Assembly: GCA_000708835.1 (NCBI GenBank) | Contig: DF237384.1 | Span: 15,753-78,378 of the forward strand | DNA: 62,626 nucleotides | Direction of reading: 5' to 3' | Origin: Klebsormidium nitens | Taxonomy: Eukaryota; Streptophyta; Klebsormidiophyceae; Klebsormidiales; Klebsormidiaceae | Shown here: in pieces, positions 12,701-24,700 of the stretch | Numbering within the stretch: the first letter of the stretch is position 1 | Layout of the letters: each line of letters starts with the position of its first letter | Program-made: the position numbers and the translations under genes | The notes under the pieces: model-generated | Told to the model about the DNA's origin: nothing | Seen by the model: the letters and a program-made list of their open reading frames with translations, nothing else | Databases searched by the model: none

Positions 12701-15700
12701 CATGTTGTCCTAGCACAAGTCCACGAACCTCATATGGGAGATAAGCAGACAAAGAGCAGAGTACCTCCGCCATCTCCACGCCAAAAAGCCTGGCAATACT
12801 TGTTATTCAAGTGCTTGTTTCATTTTCTGTCTTGCAGCCCCGTTCACGGCGCGGGCCGTCACCAATCTTTCAAGCCCGCCCTGTATTGGGGTCCCCTTCG
12901 AAGCCGTCGTTCCCTTGGACGGCCTACTTTTCCCGCCCGATTTCACCTACTCCGACCTCCTCCGGGGCTCCAGTTCCCCGGCTTCTTGTGACCTGGAAGG
13001 CACCCTAAGCGTTGCCGAGTATTGGCCCCCGACCGCACACCAAATCAAACCCGAGATTCGGTGCACCACCATGGCACAATCGTGGCTGTCCCCCGGTCCG
13101 CACACCCTCCGGGTCTCTCTTAACGGGCGGGACTACGTGGCAGTCCAGACGCCGCTGAGTTTCAGCGCGGCAAACGAAAGCGTTAACGGGTGGGTTCCCG
13201 GTCCGTCCTGGTACCAGAACGGGCTGCAGCTCGACTCCAGTGATCCGGGTTACTGTTTAAGCTACCTCTCGGGACCGGGAAGCGCCAACACCACGCTCGC
13301 GAGCGTGTCCCTGGCGCCCGCAAACCTGACGTCCGATTTCACCCCGGACGTCCGCAACTATGCGGCACGTGTTTCCTGGGACGTGAGCCAGGTGGCGATC
13401 CGCGTGGCAGCCAGCGTGGTGGGCGCGGCCGTTCGCATCAACGGGAGCCCGGTTGACGTCCGCTGTTCAAACCGGACCCTGTCCAACAACACCTTTCCCG
13501 CTCCGATCCTGTTCACCGGAACAAACGCTTTCACCATAGAAGTCACGGCTCCCAACAGAATCAGCCGGAGCCTCTACACTCTTAACATTGAGTCGGACCC
13601 GGCGCCAGTCCCCGGGCCCTGCCAGAAGCCGTACGCGCCGCAGATCACGACTGCCTGCCTTCAGCAAATCTTCCCGGGCGTCGGCCCCGCGCGCGGCGGC
13701 ACGCAAGTCCGCCTCCAGTTCCCATACGGTCAGCTTCCTCTGGGCTATCCAAACTGGTGGAACTGGGGATCGTACGGAACGGACGCAAAGCTTCCGCTTT
13801 GCGCGTTTGGTGACTTGGTTGTCAATGGCTCGTACGGGTATGACGGGACCAGTATCGTGTGCCCCTCCCCCGCATGGCCCGCGTCCGAGCCCCCCGAAAC
13901 GGTGGCCGTGAGCTTCAGCCTGGACGGGGCCGTCTTCTCAACTCTGGGCGCTACCTTCACTTACTATGGTGAGCGCTTGGATGATGGATCTCAAAACTTA
14001 GATTGCCGTTGAAAGCAAAAAAGATGGCCGGACAAATGAATCTGCCTTCCTCTACCTTCACTGGATTGGAACGGTTTGACCGTCATTCAGTAGACTTTAA
14101 TGTGAACTCATACCGTCAGTATTGACGGACTCCTCGCTCCAGATTTCGGAGCAGGTCTTAATCGTGTTGGCAATTGGGGCGTCTTTTCAGTGCAGTCGAG
14201 ATCATTAGTTTGAAATTCTCGGGACTTGTAGACGTTCTCCCCAGTGATGAGTCCCGCTTCCTTCAACTTTTCTGTTTTAGTCAGATTCTTTTTAGAAGCA
14301 TGTCATGCGTTGAAGTACCGCAATCTCTAAGTTCCAATTCCGCTCTTGCAATCCTCTGAATATTCTTCTCTGCAGCCCCCTTTGCGCCAGGCACTGTGAC
14401 CGGTCTCCCTCCCACTCTCTACACCGGAGCAGCCTACCAGGCGTCTATTCCCCTCGGCAAAACGGTTTTTCCGACGGACTTCACCGACTATGACTTGGTC
14501 GGCCTATCAGCCACTTGCAACCTTGACGGCACAACCTCGGCCGCCCAGATCCTCCCGGAAGTTTTCTCCGACGGCAGCCTGGCCCTGAGCTGCACCGTCT
14601 TTGCCCCCTGGTACTATCAACCGGGGCCCCACACCCTGCAAGTGTCGCTCGACGGCATGAACTATTCGCCCTTGCCGGCTCCTATTTTTTTCACCGCCCC
14701 CAATGAGACCACTTACGGCTGGCCTTACTACCGAACCCCGAATTGGAACCAGGGCAGGCAGCTGTACGGCCCGGGGTATTGTACCGGGTACCGAACCGGG
14801 CCCACCGCAGCGGACTCTTCCCTGGGTACGCTTGCCGTCGACCAGGGGGCCCTTCTCCCGGACTTCAACCCGGCCACCCGGGCATATGCAATCAACGTGA
14901 CGGCTGACGTCACGGAGATCAATCTTACTCTGCTGCCGGGCGCGCCGCGCGGCGCGGTCGTGGAGGTGAACGGAGTTCCGGTCAACATCAGCTGCGCCGG
15001 GAACGAGACGGCCGGAAACGTCTTCTCAGCAGCGGTCCATTATGTTGGACTGAACGCTTTTGTGATCACCGTCACTGCCCCTGACAACATTCATCAAACG
15101 GCTTACCGCCTGGACGTATACGCTGCGCGCGCAGGCAACGTGTGCGCAGAGCGCGCCTACGCCCCCGCCGCGCGTGCGGCCGCGTGCATGCAGGGCGTCG
15201 CTCCGAGCCTGGGCCCTGTGACAGGTGGCACACGCGTGGCCGTTCATTTCCCATACGGGCAGCTTCCGCTGGGCAGCTTCCGCGGTTATTGGGAGCAGTG
15301 GGCGAGTTTTGGCGCTAAAGCGCGGCGGCCGGTCTGCACGTTCGGCGACCAGAGAGTGGAGGGATCATATGGGACAGAGGGCACGACGATCCTTTGCGTG
15401 TCGCCGCCTCTGGAGGACCAGTCCCAGCCGGTCACTGTGGACCTGACGTTCAGCTTAGACGGGAGGGTCTTCACCCGTACCGGAGCAACGTTCACGTATT
15501 ACGGTGAGCTGCAGCAGCGAGCCCGCCCTGTGTTGCCAAAGCAACCTCTTTGACCGACAGCTTGTACTTTCTGACGACATCAGAACAATCTGCCCTTTAC
15601 AAAATTGGTTCTGCCTAGCGTAAAGAAGCGATTTCAAACTCTAAGCCTCCAAAGCGGGTACCTACTAACAACAATTGCCAGTAGGATTGGGCAAGGAACT

Positions 15701-18700
15701 GACAAAGCGCTGCTTAGAGCTCATCGATCAGTTCCTCAGCTATGTTTGGTGGAGCTGCCTAGTTGCATCTTATTGTCGCCTTAACATGCTTTTTATTCCT
15801 CTTTCTTCCTTCTTTTTCCTCCTCCCTTGCATTACAGAACAAAGTGTCCGCCTTAATGCCTATCGTCATTGCGAGCCTGTCTTTTTGTGCAGCCAACTTC
15901 CAGCCTGCCATGGTGGCCGCCCTTCCCTCCAGCGTCGCCGTGAGTGATCTCGTCACGGCGGTCATCCCCTTGCCTTCGCCACTGTTCGACGCCACCTTCA
16001 GTGACTTCGCTCGGGTCAACTCCTCCGCGGCCTGCCTCCTCCAGCCGGGCTCCACTTCCGCCGCGGCGTACTTTTCGCCGGACTCCGCCCACGACACCCC
16101 GACCCTCCGCTGCCTCCTCAAGCTCTGGATGGGCCCCCAACCGGGACAGTGCGCGCTCCAGGTCGCCCTTAACGGTCAGGACTACACACCGGTGCTACAG
16201 CCGCTCATGTTCAGCGTCTGGACCGGAAACTCGGAGAACTGGTGGCAGAGGCCGCCCGCTCCCGGAAATCAGGTCTGGCCCCTTCCTGCGGCGAGCACCG
16301 ACCCGTGCATTTCGTACGAAATTGGGGCCCCGTTCATTGACGCTACTTTAGCTAACCTAACCCTGGTGGCCGGAGTCTGGCTCTCTCCAGACTTCCAAGC
16401 GGATGTGCTGAGCTACTCCATAAGCGTTCCCTCCACGGTTAACGAAGTGACCCTCACGGTTACGCCTAACGTGGTCGGTCAGACCGTCCTCATCAACGGT
16501 GCGGAGCTCTTTGCGACCTGCGCAAACGGCAGCTTAGTGGGTAACGTCTTCAAGGCGGCGACCCCTTATATTGCAACCAACAACATAACAATCGAAGTGG
16601 TCGCCCAGAACGGCATCCATCGGTATCTATACACCGTTCTAGTGCAATCTCAGCCGTCCAACTCCCCGGCACTCTGCCAGAAGGATTCTGCGCCGTCCGT
16701 TGGCAGCGCCTGTCTGCAAAGCATATTCCCCAAAGCAGGCCCAGTGGGCGGAGGGACACGCGTCGTGCTCCGATTCCCCCAGGGGCAGCTGCCATTAGCT
16801 GCGGGCAGCTATGGCTATTCCTGGTATACCGCGGCTTCCACCGTTAAGAATCCGGTATGCGCTTTCGGGGGGCAGAAAGTGCAGGGATACTACGGGGGAG
16901 ACGGCAGTACAATCTACTGCAACGCGCCGGCGTGGGATCCCACAACAGGGGCAAGGACCGTGCCTGTGTGGTTCAGCTTTGATGGGTCCAGCTTCACGAT
17001 CTACGGACCAAAGTACACCTACTATGGTAAGTTTCCGACTTTCTTTCAAAACTTCAAGTCAGCTTGCCTGAGTTTCCTTCCATCTCATCCAAAAAGACGC
17101 CTGACCGAGAGGCTTTAAGCATCTCTTTGTGATCCACGAAGAGTTCTCGAGCTTCTTCAAAAAGTCCTGGGTTCCCTTACAATCTGGTCAAACCGTATAC
17201 TCCTTCGCTGCCGGTGTGCTTTCGCAGCGCTCCATCTCCCTATTCTTCACACTGTAGGTTCGGAACCAGAGAGACTCCTACCAGGGCACCAACACGTGAT
17301 CTTTTCATCCCCCGTTATTGATCTCTTGACAACAGAAAAGAAGCGCGCACTCAATGTGCTCTGTGACGAGGCGTCAAGTCTGACTGTCTCAGTGCGCTTG
17401 ATGCTTCATAAGCACTGCCAGTAGTCGCCCCTACCGACCTGCGGAACACGCCTCTTTTTTCCTTCTGCAGACGCGGTCACAGTAACCGGGGCAGCCACCG
17501 TTCCCGCGTCGCCCACCATCGCTTCGTACTTCACTGCAACAGTGACCTTGTCGGGCGATCTCTCCCCTGAGGATCCCTCAACGTTGTCACCCGCCTGCCG
17601 TTTCCTGGGTTATCAGTACCCGGCTACAGTCTCCCCCGCCGTATTGAATGGCAGTGCCCCAACTCTCCGCTGCGTTTGCGTTGCCTGGCCCTATTATCCA
17701 CCGAGTGAATTTGATCTCGAAGTCTCGTTGAACGGCCAAGACTTCGTCCTAGCGCCAAGTCCGGTCAGCTTGGGGCCCCAACTGCCCGATTCTTCCTGGT
17801 CCGGCTTCAACATGCCCACAGTCTTCCCCCAAGACGTCCCCGGGCACTATCCCCCGGGGGTCTGCCTGACGTACCGCTCGGGGTTGGGGGCGGCCAATGC
17901 AACCCTGGCATCCCTCTCCCTAGATTCTGGTTACCTGAACCCGGCCTTCAATCCGGGCCAGACCTACTACTGGACGAGCCTCCCAACCGACGTCGCGGAG
18001 GTAACCCTTGCTTTCGAACCGGGCACTAAGGGGGCGACCGTCACGGCTAACGGGACTCCGATTAGCGCAACCTGTGCGGAGGGAGCAGTCGCCAACAACA
18101 CGTTCCCTGTCTCCATTTCTCATTCCGCGCCCACGCAAGTGTCTGTTGTGGTTCTTGCGCCAGACGGGATTTCGGAGAGGGTTTACTACGTCACCATATA
18201 TTCTGAGGTGTGGAGCACCCCGGGGGGCCAACCCGGGATGGGCCCCTACCCCTCTCCAATGGACCCCTTTGCCCCGCCGGCGATGAGTCCCCCAACCCCG
18301 TTTTCTGGCCCGGCGAGGGTGTACGTGCGCTCTTATGGGCCGGGGCTAAGCTCGTATGGAGGTGAGGCCACAATCGACTTGCAAAGAGGGCCTGAAGCCG
18401 GGCAAGGGTTTCCATACAGCACTGTCTCAAGTCCTGCTTTTATCAGCTTCTGTCGCTTTTGGATTCGGCTGCAGCCGAGCTTGCGCCCGGCCGCTTGCAA
18501 CTTAATTTGGATCCGAATTGGTCAAGTACGGACCGAAAAACATTCGTACAGGTTCCCTCTTTGAAGTAGCTAGAAAGTCTCCTCAAGAAATCCATCGGAA
18601 GTTGAAGGGAATTTAAGTTCTCTTGTCCATATTCAATGTGCAAGAATTCTTGTGTCACCAGAACCCTTCTCTCGGCTCCTATTTTGAGAGAACATGAAGA

Positions 18701-21700
18701 AATCACGTTCTCTTGAGAGACCTTCTTTGCAATTAGAACCTTTCAGTCCTTACAGTTTGCGCGCCGTGCTTTGCAGGTGGCATCAAGCTTTCCGTTGTGC
18801 TGGAACGCCCGGCTGGAGAGATGGCCCCACACGCCGAGGGCTGGTATTACTGCCAGTTCGATTCGGTCGTGGTCTTTGCGGACAGCTTCCAAGACAACCC
18901 GTCGGTGCCTAACGTGTGGACAGTGACGTTTGTGGTGCCGCCCTTGCCGCGGGGGAACATGGTGGCGAAGCTGGCCATCAGCGAGGACGGGTTCAACTTC
19001 CAGGATTTCGGAGTGTTCCAGTATCATGGTGAGGGCGTCCCCTAGAGTCGAGCACTGACCATCTCGTCAAATGATGTTGAAGTGAGTTCCAGAAAGCCAG
19101 CGTCGAAGACTCCTCCGGCCTGTGCACTGCCCGGTGCCCCCTGTCTGATCTCCTGTTTGCTTTGCCTTCCGAGCCAAGTCGAACGCTTGGTTTGCAAAAG
19201 CCGTTTAGAAATTTCAGAGCAACTTGCGTAACCCTCTAGTAGGACCGACTGGCACTTGCTTACGGCACGACCCACTCTTATCCCTGAGCGGATCATTCCA
19301 TCGCTCTGCAGAGCCCCTCCACATCGCCTCTTTTGCGCCGGCTATGGGTTCGACCGCCGGGAGAAGGGAAGTCCAATTCTCGGTCGCCAGCAGCCTCCTC
19401 ATCTACTCCTCTGCCACGGCCGAGCGTTTACAACCCGCGTGCAAGTTTGGCAACATCACAGTGCCCGGGACCTTCCATCAACCGTATGCCTCTGAGGATT
19501 CGAGTCCTCACATCAGTTGTGTCGGCCCCGCTTCCCAGCCCGGATTTGCACGGCTTGCGGTGTCGCTCAATGGCCAGGAGTGGGCACCGGTTACCGGCAG
19601 GTATCACTTTGTTCAGATGCTTGAAGACCCGGACATGCCCGGCCGGTGCTTCTACGGCCACGAGTTTTATGACGACTGCGGTAAGGCTCCTACTGGGGAA
19701 TCCGTTCTTCCTTCAAAGATTGTCTTTGCTCCGATCTATCTTTATCGGATTGCAATCGGCCGCAAGGTTTAAGCTTTTGAAGAAGAGCGTTCTTTACCGT
19801 TTGGTTATGCAATGCTTTTTTTGGCACCAGTCAAAATTCGATCCAACAACTTAGCTTTCAACCTGCTTCCATCTCAGATGTCACCTGCTAGAGAACGGTG
19901 CCGGGTTGCTATGATTGCACTGGGCCATATCTTGTCCTTAATCCCCTGAACATCAAGATTGAAGCATCCGTTTGAAAATAGACAGGCCGCTTTGTGACCG
20001 ATTCGTGTAGCATGATGAGAAAGGATAGCTCTCTTGGGGCTCTCAAACAACAGCTAAGCAGTGCTTAGGGATTATGCAGGGTACCCGGAAGAGTTCCCAC
20101 CCGGTCCACCTACCAGCTTCCCTCCGGCACAGGGGCCGAGCCAAAGCCCTTCTATCTGTCTGGATGAACGGAGTAAGCGAAGTCAATGAACTCTCTCTCT
20201 TTTCAGCATTCATACTGACTTGCGTTTGTCAAATTTTTCTTTCGAAGAAATAGCACGCCAGAGGCAGTAGAGTTGCCTGAAGATGCTCAGGCATCCAATA
20301 AGATTCAAAGTGTGGATCTTGTCTCCCAACTGCCCAACCTGTTCGGCGTGTCTCCTCTCCACTCCCGGTTCTCAGTCACACCGAAAGGTGTATCAAAGAG
20401 CATTCACCGTGTTTTGTGTTCGGTCGTCATCAGAGGTTTACAGCGATATTATCATAGTATGACTGAGCAATTTTCTCTGTTTTTCCAGACTCTCCCTACC
20501 CTTGCTTCGAGGGGGCACCCGCCATGGCTCCGAGACCCCAGGCTTTTGCCTCCGCGCCAGCCCCCGGGCCACCCTTTACCTTCCTCCCCCCGCCAGGTTT
20601 CAATGGAACCCTGAGCGAACCCCTGACTGTCGTGGAGGTTTTGCCGGCCGCGGCGGGCGCCTATCTCCAGCTCATCTGTACCGCGCCGGATGGGCAGCCA
20701 ACGGTCGGCGCGCTCTTCGCGGCCGCGTTGACCAGCTTCCCCGAGGGCGACGCGCCCGCACAGCCGCTCTTCGTGTCGTACCCGGCGGATCTGCCCGGGG
20801 ACTACGCCATCGACGTATCGGTGCGCTCTGGCGGCGTTTACAGCTTCAGCGTCTACCGGTGCTTCGCGCCGGCCTGCGAAGATGTGCAAACCGGGGCGCT
20901 TAGCTCACCGGTGGCCGTCTTCCAAGGCAGCTTTTCCGTCGTTCCGGGTCCGCTCAGCCACAACATGACAACGGCATCTCTGGCGTCGGGTGCTTATGCC
21001 GGGGCGGCCGTCAACATCACCATAAGGGCCCGGGATGCAAACGGCTTATTGCGAACGCAGGGCGGCGACAGCACCCACTTTGCGGCACGCATCGAGCCGG
21101 CTGTGGCGTGGCCGCCCAATGTGACGGACCATGGAGACGGGACGTATCTCGTCAGCTTTGTGCCGGTTCTCGTTGGAGAACACACTGTCACGTTGTTGAT
21201 TGTGAGTAGCTGCGAACTGGTTTCTCGCGACACACATTCTGAATTGCTTTGAGAAGCACGTTCCTTAATCTTTGCTGAGCGGATCATTGGGTTGGCTAAG
21301 GTCTGCAACTGCCTTTCTTCATTCGATACATGAAGAAAAGTGCTGCAAGTGAAGTGGACCCCGAACGGGAGAACCGTTATAGCTTTGACTCTCATGAGAG
21401 CCATGTCTCGAGATTTTGCACATCAAGAGTTTCCAGGCCTCACTCAAGCTCAAGCTTGAAGCCTATTGCAATATTCACTTGTTGGTTTGAGTTCTTAGTT
21501 CGTGGGGAGCTAGCGGACACTTATCTCTACCTCTGACTGTCAGTCCTTCCTTTCATCTGCCAGAGTTCACACTTAAAATCGGAGGCTCGTCTTGAAGAGC
21601 CGTCTTAGAGCGGACCGGTCATCGCCCTGATAAAGATACTACTTATGCGTGTCGGTTTATCCCTGCTTGGAGCGCTTTACTGGACAAGCATCACCTTTTT

Positions 21701-24700
21701 GCGCTCTCACTTTTCCCCTACCAAATCACATCCAGACTGGGTTGTTATACCGTCTTTTACACTCCATCATGCGACTTCTAAGGAGGCAGAAAGCTTGCTG
21801 AGGTGCAATTTCATTGTCCGCAGGACGAGGAGCCTTTCGCGTTTTTCAAGTTCGACACCCTCCTCGACTCCCGCGACGCTGCCAAGTTCTTCCTGGCGGG
21901 CCCCCGCACCGCGGCCGCGGGGCAAAACCTGACCTTCTCGGTCCGCCCACTCTTCGACCACTACTTGACCGTCAACTCGTTCTCTATCAACGTCACCAGC
22001 ACGAATTCACTCAAGGCCGTAGCCTCGTTGGACGACGCCTCATGCCGCGATGGAACAGCGCGCGCGTCGGTGGACTGCGTCTTCACCTTGAACGCAACGC
22101 AGTCGGGGACTTATGCCGTCAGCGTATACTTGAGCTCGGAAGAGGTGACCAGCAGCCCGGCTAGCTTCGTGATACTACCGGGGCCCCCCTCGGTTCTGCG
22201 CTCGTCAGTGACCGGTTCGGCGCAGGCGGCTGCGGGCGACGCGGCCGCGTATGCGGTCCGCCTTATGGACTTTTTCGGAAACGCAATCACCGCGGACGTC
22301 GTCCTCGAGTTTTCCGGCCCAACTCCGGCGTCCGTTCCGCAGCTGATTCCGGCGGCATACAACGGAAGCCAAGCGGTGTACACAGCGAAGGCGTTCCTGT
22401 CCGCCCGGGGCAGCTACAACATCACTGCAAAAGCTGTGGTTGCTGCCGACAACGGTGGCGGCAGCCTAGGCGTTTCCTCGCTTCCCTTCGGTCAGCCGCT
22501 GATCGTTAAGCCGGGGCCGCTCAACGCAACGCGCGTCAGGGAGTCGCTCCAGGGGCCCGCCCTGCAGGACGCGGCCGCGGGCGCGCCGCTCTCCATCATA
22601 GCGTATCCCCTTGACGCATACAATAACCCGCTGGGCCCGACGGAAACTGGCGGCGTGGCAATGCGTGTGATCGTCCGCAACGGAAGTGACGTCACGTTGG
22701 TGGATCAGGCACTAAGCTGGGCGGACGGCGATACTGTCCTGAAGGGGGGCCGGATTTTTTTGACCGCGGCCGGTGCTTATAACGTCTCCGTTGTTCTAAG
22801 CATCGGCGACAGCCCCTCGAGTCTGGTGTACAACAAGTCCATTACGGTCACGGCGGCGGAGTGGGTCTTGGCCCAGACGCGAGTGTTTGGACTCGCGAGC
22901 GTGAGGGCCGGAGACCTTGGCACCTTCCAAGTTCAGCTAAGGTGAGTTGTATTGTTGAAGTGGAAAGTGTACTTTCCTTCAGACTTCCACTGAAATTCAT
23001 GCCAGTCCATGTTCAATTGAAGTGAGGCAAAAACAAGGTTCATACCCGACTTTCCTTGAATCTCGGTTGGCCATGTGAACTTCCATTGGTCCATGTGAGT
23101 AGAATCCTCACGAGTAGCATCTGTGTCACAAATGGAGAGCAAAGGTGAAAGAACAGATTTGAAATCGAAGCATTCCGTCCATCTCAATCGTGAATTCGCA
23201 GCACTTCGAACTGGGGTCTCTCACGTTGGAACGTGTTGCCTGAGGATCTCGATCCAGGGTGCTTGACCTGGACTCCTCCTTGAGAAATTCTCGTTGCAAA
23301 CGAGGCTGATGACCAGACTCGACATTTCAATTTGATTGACAGTCCGAGTCTAGTCATTGTCAAATGATCAACTTCCGAGCAGCTTAATCCGGCCATGCTA
23401 ATTCCCAAAATCTCTGCGCGTGCTCAAATCGTCCGCAAAAAGAATCTTGTGCTGGGGTCCTTCCGTAAGTTCCTTGAGTTGCCCGCCAATCAAAGGCGTG
23501 AGAAGAAAGCTTGGAAAAATTCAAATCAAAGTAGATATCATCACTTAGCATTCCTCAAATACTTCAACGTGGGCAGTACAAAACCTTAAGCATTAAGCAG
23601 CACTCAGCTATGTAAGTGGCCAAAAGTACCTCGTGTTTCCCAGCTTTGCGGAAGGGAAAATGGATGAGATCCACTTTTCAGGGACGCCTACGGCAACGCC
23701 GCACCTGGCGACGCCTCTCTCTTCAACACAAGCTACTTAGGCCTGCTTCCCGACAACGCCCAGAAACTGGTCCTCGGCTCCGATATGACCGTTAAATCTG
23801 GCGCCCAAGCCGGCCTGTTCACATTCTCATACCGGGGGACCGTTGCGGGTCAATACGGTATCCACCTCGCACTGCGTATGGAAAGCGTGCCAGGGGTGGA
23901 TGCCCTCGGTAACCTGGTGATAACCCCCGGGTTTGCGGCGTCGGTGACGTCGACGGTCAGGGGCACCGGGCTCCAAGACGGCATGGCCCTCAACGCGCGG
24001 AGCTTGTACCTGACGGTGTATGACACGTGAGCATCGGCTGAGAATCCGGTCTTGACTCTGTGTGCACTCGGCTTGATTATGACGCTTGTATCCTTTTTCT
24101 TTAACCATGTTCGCTGCAGGGGAAAGCAGGACTCGCAGGGACGGGAAAGGTGATGTTGCACCGTTTTAAAACGGTGGTCCAATCTGGCTCCTTTGCCGCG
24201 ACTTAACGTGAAGTTACTTCTATAATTGTCGGATTCCCTCACCTATAGTGGTTAGGTAGTATTTTGGAAAGGGCTGGCGACGGTGAGATCTGGACAATGT
24301 TGAATTTCTTCTAGTCCGAACGTATCCTTCGACCAGGCCTCTTGGTTTCAAATCCCGTGAGTGATTTGCGTTTTCTGCGCTACCTTTGCAAAGAAGATGT
24401 CTCTGAGCCTACAAGTCAAAAATGCACTTTACTCCCTTTTCACTGGACTTGTGGGCTGCCACACATCAGACAGAATACAGTGCATGTTTTCTTGGAATTC
24501 ACTTTTTGAATCCGCTCGTCAGGTACGGAAACCTTCGGTCCAGCGGCCTTCCGTCAGACGACCAGCTGTCGGTAGCTCTCTCTCTCACCACCGCCGACCA
24601 GCAGATCGAAACGGTCCCCTTTACGGGGCCCGCTTTCAACTACACCGCCGGCCAGTACGCGATCACCTACTCCGTCTCCAAAGGAGGCACTCTCAGCACA

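Noticed and set aside
24340-24360. A tRNA B-box-like string (GGTTTCAAATCCC) in an intron
   Set aside because: No matching A box or cloverleaf could be folded around it.
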